NCBI RefSeq assembly: GCF_037026715.1
Contig: NZ_JBANCG010000010.1
Location: forward strand, 62,001-126,000
Source: Breoghania sp037026715
GTDB taxonomy: Bacteria; Pseudomonadota; Alphaproteobacteria; Rhizobiales; Stappiaceae
Length of the DNA stretch: 64,000 nucleotides
Direction: 5' to 3'
A program made the translations under genes and the position numbers. This document shows, one piece after another, positions 17,406-26,378 of this stretch. The notes below the pieces were generated by a model that made no database searches, was not told where the DNA came from, and worked only from the letters and a program-made list of their open reading frames with translations. How positions within the stretch are numbered: position 1 is the stretch's first letter; the number at the start of each line of letters is the position of its first letter.

Positions 17406-19664
17406 ATGTCGAACGAGATCGTCGTCAAGCAGATCACCCGCTCGCGCGACCTGTGCCGGCTGCTGCCCTACATCTCGCGCAAGGGCACACTGACGGTGCA
17501 TCGCAGCGAGCGCTATCAGGGCACGCCGCTGGATCCGGAGATCATCCGCGACCGGGCGCGCCTGCGCCGGTTCGTCAACGAATGGACCGAGCCGGCCGGC
17601 CCCGAGCCGCCGACCAATGGCGGCGGCCGGCGGCGGCGTTTCGCCCATCTGATGATCAGCTATCCCGGCCGGCCGAGCACCGCGCAGGCGCAGCAGGCCG
17701 TACGCGACTGCGTTTGGGCCTATTTCCACCGCGGTCACGACAGCGCCGATCCGGTCGATCTCGACTATCTCTTCTCCCTCCACGAGGACACCGATCACAC
17801 CCACGCGCATATCGTCGTCAACCGGCAGGACGTGGAAGACCGCGCGATCATGCAGATGTCGCGCTACGACCGTTACCTCAACCCGCCGAACATGCGCGAG
17901 ATCGCCGCCAGAACCGCGAGAGACGCCGGTATCGACGCGCGCGCCACCAGCCGGGCCGAGCGCGGCATCATGGGTCGCGCGATGACGGACGGCCAGTACT
18001 GGCGTCGCTGGCGGCAGGTGGACGAACGCTACATGTTCCAGCCCGCCGACCGGGAAGGAGAGCGGGAGAACGAGGACGAGGCGGAAGGCCCGCTTGGCTT
18101 CCGCCCGCCCGTGCGCGATCCCGGCTTCGACGAGGATTTGGCCGCGCGGCGGGCCTGGCGCGCCGGGCTTGTCCGCAATGCGGAACAGGACGCACACCTG
18201 CGCGATGAGGCCGCGCGCGGCTGGCAGCGGGAGATAGAAGAGCGCCGGCGCAGTCTGGAGACGCCAATCGAACCGCTTGAACAGCGCCAACTTGCCCTCC
18301 AGGCGGCCCGGCTGGCGCTTGTCGAGGAACGGCGCCGCATCACCGCCGCTGTCGCGTTCGAACGCCGCCGCCTCGAGGCAGCCCGCGCGGCGGCCGAGGC
18401 GGCCGAGCGGGCCGAAGCGGAGAACATGGCCCCCGCCCCGCAGGAGGAATTGCCGCTCCAGATCGGTGACGACGACAGGCAGAGCCCCTTCGATTCGCTT
18501 TACGACGTCAGCGACCGTGGCCGCAGGCGTGCGGCCGGCGCCCCCGCGCCTTCTTCAGGGGCGGCGCGCGGCGAAACCGGAGCCACATCCGATCCCGACC
18601 GCCAGCGCGAGGAAGAGCGCCGCGACGCCCGGCGGCAAGAGACGCGCGCGGCCCGCGAGAACGAGGTCCATGGACAGGATCCGACCCGCCGCCGCATGCC
18701 GGAGAGCCCGGCCGAGGAGGCCCGCCGGCAGGGTGGGCGCCAGCGGCAGGAGGCCCGTGCAGAGCGCGAGAACGAGAATCTCGACGCAACGCCCCGGCGC
18801 CACAAGACGCCCGGCGGCGATGCGGCCCGCGCGGGGCAGACGCCGGCGGACGCAAACGGGACGCCATCCCGCCAGGCCGGCCCTGCGGACCCTTCCGGCC
18901 CTCCCGCCTCTCCGGCTGCCGGCAATATGCCCACCGGAAGCGGAACGCCCACCGGAAACGAAACGCAGGCAGGAAGCGGGGCCCCGCATGGCCGCGCGGC
19001 TCCCGGTGCGGCTCCCGGTGCTGCTCAAGGTGCTGCTCAAGGCTCGGGCCAAGGGTCGGGCCAAGGGTCGGATCAGCGCCCGGAACCGACCCGCGCGCGC
19101 GATCACGCCCAGGCCGTGTCGAAGGAGGCCAAGCGCCGGCTCGATGCAGCACGCCGGAGCGCTCGCGAGCATCAGGCGAGCCGGCCGGCAGGCGGCGACT
19201 CGCAGACCCTTGCCGACTGGCGGGCCGAAGGCAACCGGCTGCGCGAGGCGGCACGGCGGGCGAACATCGTGTGGAACCGCGCGCGCTACGGCGCCGCTGG
19301 CGTCGCCACCCGCGCCGAGCAGGCCCGCCGCGATGCCGGCGCACCGGCGGTGGAGCCGTGGGTTGCCCGCGAACTCGACGCGCTGTCCCGCCAGGTCCGC
19401 CAGAACGCCCAGAACGCCCGCTCCGCCGCCGAGAACCAGCGCCAGAACCAGGGCCGCACCCGGCCCGACCAGCAATCCGCATCTGGCCATCCAGGCGGCC
19501 AGCCCGGCGGCCAGCCCGACGGCCAGACAGGCGGCCAGACAGGCGGCCGGAGACCGGAAAACGAAGCGCGTGACGGCGAGGGACAACAGCATTCGCCCGA
19601 TCGCACACCGGATCGCAACCCGGATCGCAACCCGGGGCGCACACCGGAGCGCCGGGCACGATAG
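17406..19664 (+). CDS. virD2: VirD2-like T-DNA border relaxase
   Basis: 752 residues. The relaxase domain occupies about 1-220: the nucleophilic tyrosine is Y22 (LLPYISRKGTLTV), and the metal-binding histidine cluster HEDTDHTHAH is at 126-135. It would cut the nic strand at TATCCTG|C and stay covalently bound to the 5' end of the T-strand. The C-terminal 500 residues are a charged, low-complexity tail with coiled-coil stretches, Gly-Gln-Ser repeats (about 540-560) and DRTPDRNPDRNPGRTP-type repeats ending in ERRAR. That is much longer than the 200-residue tail of Agrobacterium VirD2, and I see no clear bipartite nuclear signal. The terminal arginines suit VirD4 recruitment. Confidence 0.93.
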   Translation: MSNEIVVKQITRSRDLCRLLPYISRKGTLTVHRSERYQGTPLDPEIIRDRARLRRFVNEWTEPAGPEPPTNGGGRRRRFAHLMISYPGRPSTAQAQQAVRDCVWAYFHRGHDSADPVDLDYLFSLHEDTDHTHAHIVVNRQDVEDRAIMQMSRYDRYLNPPNMREIAARTARDAGIDARATSRAERGIMGRAMTDGQYWRRWRQVDERYMFQPADREGERENEDEAEGPLGFRPPVRDPGFDEDLAARRAWRAGLVRNAEQDAHLRDEAARGWQREIEERRRSLETPIEPLEQRQLALQAARLALVEERRRITAAVAFERRRLEAARAAAEAAERAEAENMAPAPQEELPLQIGDDDRQSPFDSLYDVSDRGRRRAAGAPAPSSGAARGETGATSDPDRQREEERRDARRQETRAARENEVHGQDPTRRRMPESPAEEARRQGGRQRQEARAERENENLDATPRRHKTPGGDAARAGQTPADANGTPSRQAGPADPSGPPASPAAGNMPTGSGTPTGNETQAGSGAPHGRAAPGAAPGAAQGAAQGSGQGSGQGSDQRPEPTRARDHAQAVSKEAKRRLDAARRSAREHQASRPAGGDSQTLADWRAEGNRLREAARRANIVWNRARYGAAGVATRAEQARRDAGAPAVEPWVARELDALSRQVRQNAQNARSAAENQRQNQGRTRPDQQSASGHPGGQPGGQPDGQTGGQTGGRRPENEARDGEGQQHSPDRTPDRNPDRNPGRTPERRAR

Positions 19665-19717
19665 GCGTCGTGCCCCGGCCTTCCGCCCCTTCCAGGCCTT
19701 CGACGAAAGGACGACAC

Positions 19718-19897
19718 ATGAGCTTGCGAAAAGTCACGAGCCCCCACCCGCAAGGCGGCCACTGGCCCCAGCCGCCCGCCAGGGCGGCCGGTCTTCGCCC
19801 CGGCGACACGATCTATCCGCCCGACGAACCCCAATTCGACGACGACATGGACGTGTTGATGGCGCCCGGCGCGTATCTGCGGCCGGAAGAGGCCTGA
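19718..19897 (+). CDS. small acidic protein in the virE1 position
   Basis: 59 residues with ribosome site AAGG ahead of the ATG. The middle, PPDEPQFDDDMDVLMAPG, is acidic. In Agrobacterium the short acidic chaperone VirE1 is encoded directly ahead of virE2 and stops VirE2 from binding DNA inside the donor. Position, size and charge fit; sequence similarity cannot be claimed. Confidence 0.5.
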   Translation: MSLRKVTSPHPQGGHWPQPPARAAGLRPGDTIYPPDEPQFDDDMDVLMAPGAYLRPEEA

Positions 19898-19983
19898 CGC
19901 TCGGGCAGGGGCCTCAGCCCCGATGACCCGTTCCTCCCACGAGGCCGCCGACGATGCGGCCGCACAAAGGCGAGTGAAGACAA

Positions 19984-21582
19984 ATGTCCGAATTCGAACC
20001 CGACACGATGCAGACCGACGACAAAGTGAAAAAGGAGGAGACGGGGGAGCGCACGCTCGGCTCCATTCCCACGGCGGGCAGCACCGACGACTTCGCCGAC
20101 AATATGGCGACGCTCAACCTCTCCGGCCGCAAGGCCTCCGCCGCCCGCACACTGGAGGTGGGGATCGCGGTGCCGCGCAGCGCGAAGAAGACAGGCGGGC
20201 ACGTCGAATACGAGCTTCTGTCCGAGGAAAAATTCCAGAGCCGCTACGGCGATAAGGCCAGCCCGAGGGACTATCCGTGGCTGCTGCGCGACCAACACGG
20301 CGTCACCATGACCCGACCGCGCGCCTATTACAGCGTCGAGATTCCGAGGAATTCATCCGGCGCCCAGATGACGCAGCTGCGGCAGGACAACTGGAGCCGG
20401 ATCAAGGAGGCGGGTGACTTCGAGAGCAAGCCCTACGCGGCGAAGGGCAACAATTTCAAGCCCCTCGACCCCAATGACGAGGCCGCACAGTTCGAGACCA
20501 GCGCGGGAACACGCCTCCGCAAGTACGAATACAAGGTTCCCCACCTGGTCGGAGCCGATTTGCCCGAGATCGAGCTGACGGTGCCCAGAAGTGACGGCGA
20601 GGGCGACAGAATACTGCTCTTGCACAAAGACAATCCCCGTTTCCTGACCGAAGACGGACGGCAGATGACCGCCGCCGAGATGGGGCAGGCCTACGGCGAG
20701 CACAATGTGCGCATCGCCGATACCGACGGACGCTGGGATTCCATCGCCGTGCTGAACGAGCGCGGGCGCTACGAGGCGGATCGGCGTCTGGCCAAGACCT
20801 ACGGCATGGACTTCGCCTACAACCGCCACCTGCCGGATCTGGTGGTGGAGGCCGAGGCCACCCGCCAGGAGGACGGCCGGACCGTGAGCGATCCCGCCGG
20901 CAACCAGCTCGTCTCCATGAAACTCGTGCGCGACACCGCGCAACACGAAAAAAATCAGACGCTTGCCCAAATCGCGGCCGATGTCGACGAACATCCGCGC
21001 TTGCTGAAAGCCGGCGTCCGGATCACCGAAGGCACCTATGTCAGCCCCGCCATGGCGGCCGAGAAATACCCCGAGATCTACCAAGCCCTGGCGAAAGAAT
21101 ACAATCTTCCCAAAGGGTTCGAGAAAATCTCTTCGGCTGCCGGCGCCGACCAGGCCTGGGTACAGAAGTCAAAGGACGTCTTCATCACGGCGACCGCCGC
21201 GCAGCGGGGCCTGCGCGAAGGCGAGACCGTCGCCGGCCGTTACAGCGACACCCGAACCTTCACGCCCAAGACGAAAATCGCACCTGGCGACAGGCCCGGC
21301 AGCACCAAAGAAGTGCCCGGCAATTCGCTGAAGATGCTCTACGCCACCCTTCGCGACCGGGAGTCCATCACGCCCGGGATCGGCAAGCAGATCGGGGTGG
21401 AGCCGCGCATCGGCCATTACGACCAGCGCGCGATCGACCACGTCAGCAAGGTGGTGCCGCAAAAGATGGAAGATCTGGCCGGCTACGACAGCGGCAGCGA
21501 CACTCCGCAAGACCCGCGCAAGCAGATGATCGCCAACCGTGGCAACAAGCGCGCCGCCGGGGGCATCAGCGTGGGCGCCTAG
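19984..21582 (+). CDS. virE2: VirE2-like single-stranded-DNA-binding effector
   Basis: 532 residues, the length of VirE2 (533-556). Several blocks line up in order with Agrobacterium VirE2 as I remember it: LLRDQHGVTMTRPRAYYSVEI with the LYRDGAGNYYPP block, RKYEYKVPHLVGADLPEIEL with the RYQHELQAGSLLPDIMI block, FAYNRHLPD with AHNRQFPT, and GTYVSPAMAAEKYPEIYQAL with RYLSPHRLEYSDPEHFTEL. VirE2 travels separately through the VirB/D4 channel and coats the T-strand in the host. No obvious nuclear signal is seen. The C-terminal region QDPRKQMIANRGNKRAAGG is basic but not strongly Arg-rich. Distant but ordered similarity plus context give good confidence. Confidence 0.75.
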   Translation: MSEFEPDTMQTDDKVKKEETGERTLGSIPTAGSTDDFADNMATLNLSGRKASAARTLEVGIAVPRSAKKTGGHVEYELLSEEKFQSRYGDKASPRDYPWLLRDQHGVTMTRPRAYYSVEIPRNSSGAQMTQLRQDNWSRIKEAGDFESKPYAAKGNNFKPLDPNDEAAQFETSAGTRLRKYEYKVPHLVGADLPEIELTVPRSDGEGDRILLLHKDNPRFLTEDGRQMTAAEMGQAYGEHNVRIADTDGRWDSIAVLNERGRYEADRRLAKTYGMDFAYNRHLPDLVVEAEATRQEDGRTVSDPAGNQLVSMKLVRDTAQHEKNQTLAQIAADVDEHPRLLKAGVRITEGTYVSPAMAAEKYPEIYQALAKEYNLPKGFEKISSAAGADQAWVQKSKDVFITATAAQRGLREGETVAGRYSDTRTFTPKTKIAPGDRPGSTKEVPGNSLKMLYATLRDRESITPGIGKQIGVEPRIGHYDQRAIDHVSKVVPQKMEDLAGYDSGSDTPQDPRKQMIANRGNKRAAGGISVGA

Positions 21583-21762
21583 AGCGCTTTCAGATCAAGC
21601 GGAATCGCTCGGAACATGCTCCAGGCATCCGGACGCGAGATCCGCGAATACGCGTGAAAATGGAGCCGGGAAGGAAAGAACCGCAAGGCGCGTTCCGCTT
21701 CCCTCCCGACCCGCCGTTCCCCGCCTTGTCCCGAACCGCCGGTCCTCGAAAGGAGCTGCGCC
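21583..21762. other. virE2-virE3 gap with a short dispersed intergenic repeat
   Basis: The first 35 bases read like a common alphaproteobacterial intergenic motif (AGAGCGCTTTCAGATCAAGC and onward). Related starts follow two other genes, at about 24027 (AGAGCATTGATATCGAGCG) and 62512 (AGAGCATATC). No gene seen. Confidence 0.4.
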
Positions 21763-23757
21763 ATGGCTGACAAACGCAAGAGAGAGAAGACTTTCGCCGT
21801 CCCCGAAGGGGATACCGGAACCGACCTGAAGCGGTACGGCTCGCTCTATGGCCGCGACCGCACGGTCAACAGGGACGCCGGCATCGCCACCAACGACCGC
21901 AGTCTGTTCGGCGGCTGGTGGAGCAAGGAGGAGGACTACACCTGGCGCGGCAAGGGCCGGGATGGCGGCGTCCACGATGGGGGGCTGGACGGCGATATCT
22001 ACGCCCGCACCCGGAAGAAGGAGAAGAACCCGCTGCGCACGCGGGAGGTCGAATACCACCCCGACGGCAGCCACAAGAGCGTCAAGCGCCAATACCCGCT
22101 CGGCTTCCATGCCACCGATACCTATGACGAGGGCGGCGAGCAGCTCTCGCGCGAGCGCGGCGACTTCATCGGCAGCACGAAATGGTCGAAGACCCCGGAC
22201 GGCAAGCGCCAGACCTTCGAGCAAACCGATCTTTTCGGCTGGTACGGCAAGACCCAGCAGGCCCTTGGTCGACCGGACGGCGGGGCCCAGCACTGGCGCA
22301 CCACGCATCGCCGGCTCGGCCGCTACGAGATGAACGTCGTGCCGGACGCAAACGGCAAGGGCGAAACCAAGGTTCGCAGCTGGGGCAAGCGCAAGGCGGG
22401 CGCGGAAGACGAGATCGTGCCGCCGAAGAACGGGCGCGGACAGGGCAGGGCGAAGGGCCGGCCGCTGTTCGAACGCTCCGTCCACTACGATTTCGAAAAC
22501 ATGACCAAGCAGGTCACCCGCAAGTTCCTGTGGTTCGAGCGCACCCGCCCGCCCAAGGCCCTTTCGCCGAAGGAGAGGCAGAAGATCGAGCTGCGCCAGG
22601 GCCAGAAGCGGCAGAGCGAGGCGACATGGCAGCGGCACGCGACGGGCGGGGCCCGGGGATCTGGTAAGGATGCAGGCCGCGAGGCGGCTCCGATCTCGCT
22701 GGAAGCCGCGCTGAAATCGCGCGAGGCGCCGAGCGCGGCCGAACGCGACAGCCGGCTGGACGACTGGCTGAAAGCGACCCCGCCGAACGCGGCGGCCGCC
22801 GCCGAACATGGCAGCCCCGAACGCGCGGGCGCCCGGCGCAGCCCCACCATGGAAACGCCGCCGCCCGCCTATTCCCCCTCCAACGTGCCGGGCTATTCGC
22901 CCGCCGGCGCGCGCGAGGATGTTTTCGCCAAGGATGTGTCGCCCGACGATTCCGCCTCGCAGGTCGGCACCCGGTCGCAGGCGAGCCTTGAAAAACCACC
23001 GGCCGGCAGCATCGCGCCGGACGAAAAGGCCCCGGCACCGGAGGCGCAGAGGGAACGGCATTCCGGCGAAACCCGCGCCAGCACCCCGGACACCGGTCTC
23101 ACCGATGCGGAAAAGATCGCCTTTTCCCAGGCGAGCCTCGGCTCCACAGTCTCCACCACGCCCACCAGTCTCCACCCGAGCGACGCGGCGAGCGCGCGAG
23201 AGACACCGCCCCCGCCCGCCGCGGCGAAAAGCGGGGTCGCCAGCGCGCGGGACGCTCCGCAGGTCAACACGAACACCGCCCCCCAGGCCCGTTCCGAAGT
23301 CAGTTCTCTCGGCGGCGATCTCGCCGGCCCCCTGCCGCCTGCCGGTACCGTGACCCGGCTTGGCGCGCGCGGCCGGCCGGCCGCCATGCCCAAGGCCCCG
23401 CCGACCGTCGCCGATTCAAGTGTCGTCGGCGGCCCTCCGGCGGGCGCGAAGGCACCGAAGGCGCCGCGCCAGATGGAAACGATGGCCAAGGCCGCCGCCG
23501 CGAGAGCAAATGCGCCAAGCGAGGTCGCCAGTGCGCTGGAAAGTTCCCTGGGCAACGATCTGGCCGGACCGGTGCCGCGCGCCGGCGGCGTGTCCCGCAC
23601 CGCCGGGCGCGTCCGTCCCGCCGCCGTCCCAAAGGCGCCGCCGTCCGTCGCGGATTCAAGTGCCGTCGGCGTTCCCCCGCGCGGGCGGGTCCTTTCGCCC
23701 GAACGCAGTTTCACGCGCAACGACCGCGGGGCCGCGAGCGTCGGGCTCGGCGGTTGA
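21763..23757 (+). CDS. virE3: VirE3-like candidate effector with C-terminal tandem repeats
   Basis: 664 residues; VirE3 of Agrobacterium is about 670 and also follows virE2. The N-terminal 280 residues look folded (GGWWSKEEDYTWRGKGRDGG, LDGDIYARTRKK and similar aromatic, Gly-rich blocks). They begin with KRKREK, a possible nuclear signal. The C-terminal part is disordered and Pro/Ala/Ser-rich. It contains two copies of a roughly 50-residue unit (about 508-560 and 586-640), each with SSLG-DLAGP, then a basic patch, then PKAPP-VADSS-VG. Repeats and nuclear signals are known features of VirE3 and GALLS effectors. A strong AAGGAG site precedes the ATG. Family identity rests on position, size and design, so it is moderately sure. 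Confidence 0.6.
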   Translation: MADKRKREKTFAVPEGDTGTDLKRYGSLYGRDRTVNRDAGIATNDRSLFGGWWSKEEDYTWRGKGRDGGVHDGGLDGDIYARTRKKEKNPLRTREVEYHPDGSHKSVKRQYPLGFHATDTYDEGGEQLSRERGDFIGSTKWSKTPDGKRQTFEQTDLFGWYGKTQQALGRPDGGAQHWRTTHRRLGRYEMNVVPDANGKGETKVRSWGKRKAGAEDEIVPPKNGRGQGRAKGRPLFERSVHYDFENMTKQVTRKFLWFERTRPPKALSPKERQKIELRQGQKRQSEATWQRHATGGARGSGKDAGREAAPISLEAALKSREAPSAAERDSRLDDWLKATPPNAAAAAEHGSPERAGARRSPTMETPPPAYSPSNVPGYSPAGAREDVFAKDVSPDDSASQVGTRSQASLEKPPAGSIAPDEKAPAPEAQRERHSGETRASTPDTGLTDAEKIAFSQASLGSTVSTTPTSLHPSDAASARETPPPPAAAKSGVASARDAPQVNTNTAPQARSEVSSLGGDLAGPLPPAGTVTRLGARGRPAAMPKAPPTVADSSVVGGPPAGAKAPKAPRQMETMAKAAAARANAPSEVASALESSLGNDLAGPVPRAGGVSRTAGRVRPAAVPKAPPSVADSSAVGVPPRGRVLSPERSFTRNDRGAASVGLGG

Positions 23758-23765
23758 GTGCGGAC

Positions 23766-24029
23766 ATGGGAGAGGAGACGGACGGGCCCGCGGACGCGCA
23801 TCGCCCCATCCGCAGGCTCGGCACACGACACCCGCACCACGCGCCTGACGGGGCGCGTGGAGAGGACCGGACGGGTGGGGAAGACCAGACGAACGGGGAA
23901 GATCGGGCCCCGCACGCCCGTCCCGATCTTGAGGCGGCACGCGAGGACGCCCGTTCGCGGCAGGAGGCGCAAGCCCGCAAGGCGGTTCGCCCCCGGCTGG
24001 ATCCGCGCGCGCGAACCCGCCTTCGCTAG
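23766..24029 (+). CDS. small Arg-rich ORF, possible secreted effector
   Basis: 87 residues from ATG, or 91 from a TTG that overlaps the upstream stop. It is highly charged, with a Gly-Glu-Asp repeat-like middle, and ends RKAVRPRLDPRARTRLR. That is the kind of arginine-dense tail (R-x-R spacing) that VirD4-type couplers recognise. No hydrophobic core; nothing recognised. It could instead be a GC-rich spurious frame. Confidence 0.35.
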   Translation: MGEETDGPADAHRPIRRLGTRHPHHAPDGARGEDRTGGEDQTNGEDRAPHARPDLEAAREDARSRQEAQARKAVRPRLDPRARTRLR

Positions 24030-24076
24030 AGCATTGATATCGAGCGCTTTCATTTCTGGCCACATGAGGGACGACG

Positions 24077-26284
24077 ATGATCCAGGACGGCCGACAGAAA
24101 TTTCATTCACTGGCGCTTGGCGCCGCCTTTTCGCTGCCGCTGGGGCTGCTGTTTTCGAGCCTCTACGTCAATTTCAAGGACGGGCTGAGCCTCTACGCCC
24201 TTTCCGATTTCGACCTTCTCGCCCTGTGGGAGGAGAGCCCGTTCCGGCGCGGCTATTTCACCCACGCCTTTCTCACTTCGCTCGTCATCGTCGTGGTGAC
24301 GGCGCTGCTTGTCGCGCTGGTGCTCTCGATCTTCATCTTCAAGACCAAGCACCACGGTACGGCGCGCTGGGCACGGTTTCAGGAAATGGCCGGGCTCGGC
24401 TACCTGCGCCCCTATTCGCGCATATCGGGCCCCATCTTCGGCAAGACCACCGGCCCGCGCGGTTTCGGCAAATACCTGACCAACGGCGAGCAGCCCCATT
24501 CCCTCGTCGTCGCCCCCACCCGCGCGGGCAAGGGCGTGGGCGTCGTCATCCCGACGCTTCTGACCTTCAACGGCTCGGTGCTGGCGCTCGACGTGAAGGG
24601 CGAGCTGTTCGAGCTGACCTCGCGCGCGCGCCGGTCCAAGGGCGACAAGGTCTTCAAGTTCTCGCCACTCGACAAGGACGGGCGCACCCATTGCTACAAC
24701 CCGGTGCTGGATATCGTCGCCATGCCGCCGGAACGCCGCTTCACCGAGGCCCGGCGCATGGCGCACAACCTGATCGCGGCCAAGGGCAAGGGCTCGGAGG
24801 GCTTCATCGACGGCGCGCGCGACCTGTTCGTCGCCGGCATTCTGGCCTGCATCGAGCGCGGCAACCCGACCATCGGCGCGGTCTACGACCTGTTCGCCGC
24901 ACCCGGCGAGAAATACAAGCTCTTCGCCCAGCTCGCCGAGGACAGCAAGATCCCCGAGGTGGTGCGCATCTTCGACAACATGGCCGGCAACGACACCAAG
25001 ATCATCACCTCCTACACGTCCGTGCTGGGCGACGGCGGGCTGAACCTGTGGGCCGACCCGATGGTCAAGAACGCCACCTCGCGCTCCGACTTCTCCATCT
25101 ACGACCTGCGCCGCGACCCGACCTCGGTCTATCTGTGCGTCAGCCCGAACGATCTGGAGGTGATCGCCCCGCTGGTGCGGCTGTTCTTCCAGCAGGTCGT
25201 CTCCATCCTGCAGCGCGAGATGCCGGGCGAGGACGAGATCTTCGAGGTGCTTTTCCTGCTCGACGAGTTCAAGCATCTCGGCCAGCTGGAGGCGATCGAG
25301 ACGGCGGTCACCACCATCGCCGGCTACAAGGGCCGGTTCATGTTCATCATCCAGAGCCTGTCGGCGCTGACCGGCGCCTACGAGCAATCGGGCAAGGAGA
25401 ATTTTCTCTCCAACACCGGCGTTCAGGTGTTCATGGCCACCGCCGACGACGAGACGCCGGAATACATCTCCAAGGCGATCGGCGAATACACGTTCAAGAG
25501 CAAGTCCAAGTCCTACAGCCAGAAGGAATGGTGGGACACCAACATCCAGGCCTCCGACCAGGGCGCGCTCCTGATGCGGCCGGAACAGGTGCGGCTGGTG
25601 GCCGACGACAAGCAGATCGTGCTGGTCAAGGGTCAGCCGCCGCTGCACATGAACAAGGTCAAGTACTACGCCGACCGCAAGCTGAAGCGCATCTTCGAGG
25701 CCCAGAGCGGCGATCTGCCCGAGCCCGATCCCATCTCCCTGACCGCCGAGACCTTCTCAATAGACATGACGGGCGCCGGAGACATGACGGGCGCTGGCGA
25801 GCCCGCGCCGAAGACGGTTGAACCTGAGATGGCCGCAAACGAGGCGGCGTTCCCCCCGCTCGCCTTCGGCGCCCCCGATGACGCATACGAGGGCGACGAG
25901 ATCCCGGACGACGACGCTCCCGACGATTACGACGCGCCCGACGCCGATGTGGCTGCCGATACCGCTGTCGATGCCGCTGTCGGTGCGGGCGACAGCGACT
26001 TCGACCCGGATGAGACGGACATCCTCGCCCCGCCGCGCAAGAAGGCGTCGCAGCAGGCCGCCGCATCGCCGGAAGAGGCGGCACGCCAGCGGGCGGAGTG
26101 GGACCGCAGGATGCGCGCCGCACAGGCCGCCCGCGCGGCCGGCGAAGCGCAGCGGGAAACGGCGCACGCAGCGGCGGCGCCGGCCGGGCCCGATCCGTCG
26201 GTTCTGCTGGCCCAGCGCGATCTTCTGGAGCGCATCAAGGACGTGCAGGCCCGCAACCGCGCCAACCGCGACAGCGGCGAATAG
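24077..26284 (+). CDS. virD4: VirD4 coupling ATPase
   Basis: 735 residues. Two N-terminal membrane spans (about 12-30 and 62-88), then Walker A PTRAGKG at about 147-153, Walker B LLDEF at about 394-398 and the conserved SRSDFSIYDLRRDPTSVYLCVSPND block. It is an inner-membrane ATPase that selects the VirD2-T-strand complex and protein effectors and delivers them to the VirB channel. The first 560 residues match VirD4 closely; about 170 extra C-terminal residues are acidic and Ala-rich with a final coiled coil. The gene sits with the effectors and not in virB, as in Agrobacterium. Confidence 0.97.
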   Translation: MIQDGRQKFHSLALGAAFSLPLGLLFSSLYVNFKDGLSLYALSDFDLLALWEESPFRRGYFTHAFLTSLVIVVVTALLVALVLSIFIFKTKHHGTARWARFQEMAGLGYLRPYSRISGPIFGKTTGPRGFGKYLTNGEQPHSLVVAPTRAGKGVGVVIPTLLTFNGSVLALDVKGELFELTSRARRSKGDKVFKFSPLDKDGRTHCYNPVLDIVAMPPERRFTEARRMAHNLIAAKGKGSEGFIDGARDLFVAGILACIERGNPTIGAVYDLFAAPGEKYKLFAQLAEDSKIPEVVRIFDNMAGNDTKIITSYTSVLGDGGLNLWADPMVKNATSRSDFSIYDLRRDPTSVYLCVSPNDLEVIAPLVRLFFQQVVSILQREMPGEDEIFEVLFLLDEFKHLGQLEAIETAVTTIAGYKGRFMFIIQSLSALTGAYEQSGKENFLSNTGVQVFMATADDETPEYISKAIGEYTFKSKSKSYSQKEWWDTNIQASDQGALLMRPEQVRLVADDKQIVLVKGQPPLHMNKVKYYADRKLKRIFEAQSGDLPEPDPISLTAETFSIDMTGAGDMTGAGEPAPKTVEPEMAANEAAFPPLAFGAPDDAYEGDEIPDDDAPDDYDAPDADVAADTAVDAAVGAGDSDFDPDETDILAPPRKKASQQAAASPEEAARQRAEWDRRMRAAQAARAAGEAQRETAHAAAAPAGPDPSVLLAQRDLLERIKDVQARNRANRDSGE

Positions 26285-26320
26285 ACCGGAAAACAAGCCG
26301 GCTGGCGTCAGGCGGGAAAA

Positions 26321-26336
26321 GTTGACAGCTGTCAAC
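26321..26336. promoter_or_regulatory. parS-like partition site 1
   Basis: GTTGACAGCTGTCAAC is a perfect 16-bp palindrome and fits the repABC parS form GTT-N4-GC-N4-AAC exactly. The flanks GAAAA before and TC after are shared with site 2 at 56212, so at least 23 bases are identical. It lies between virD4 and the next gene. Expected ligand: RepB. Confidence 0.75.
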
Positions 26337-26378
26337 TCCGCCGGGCCCGGTCGCGAAAAGCGATGAAAGGACAAGGTC

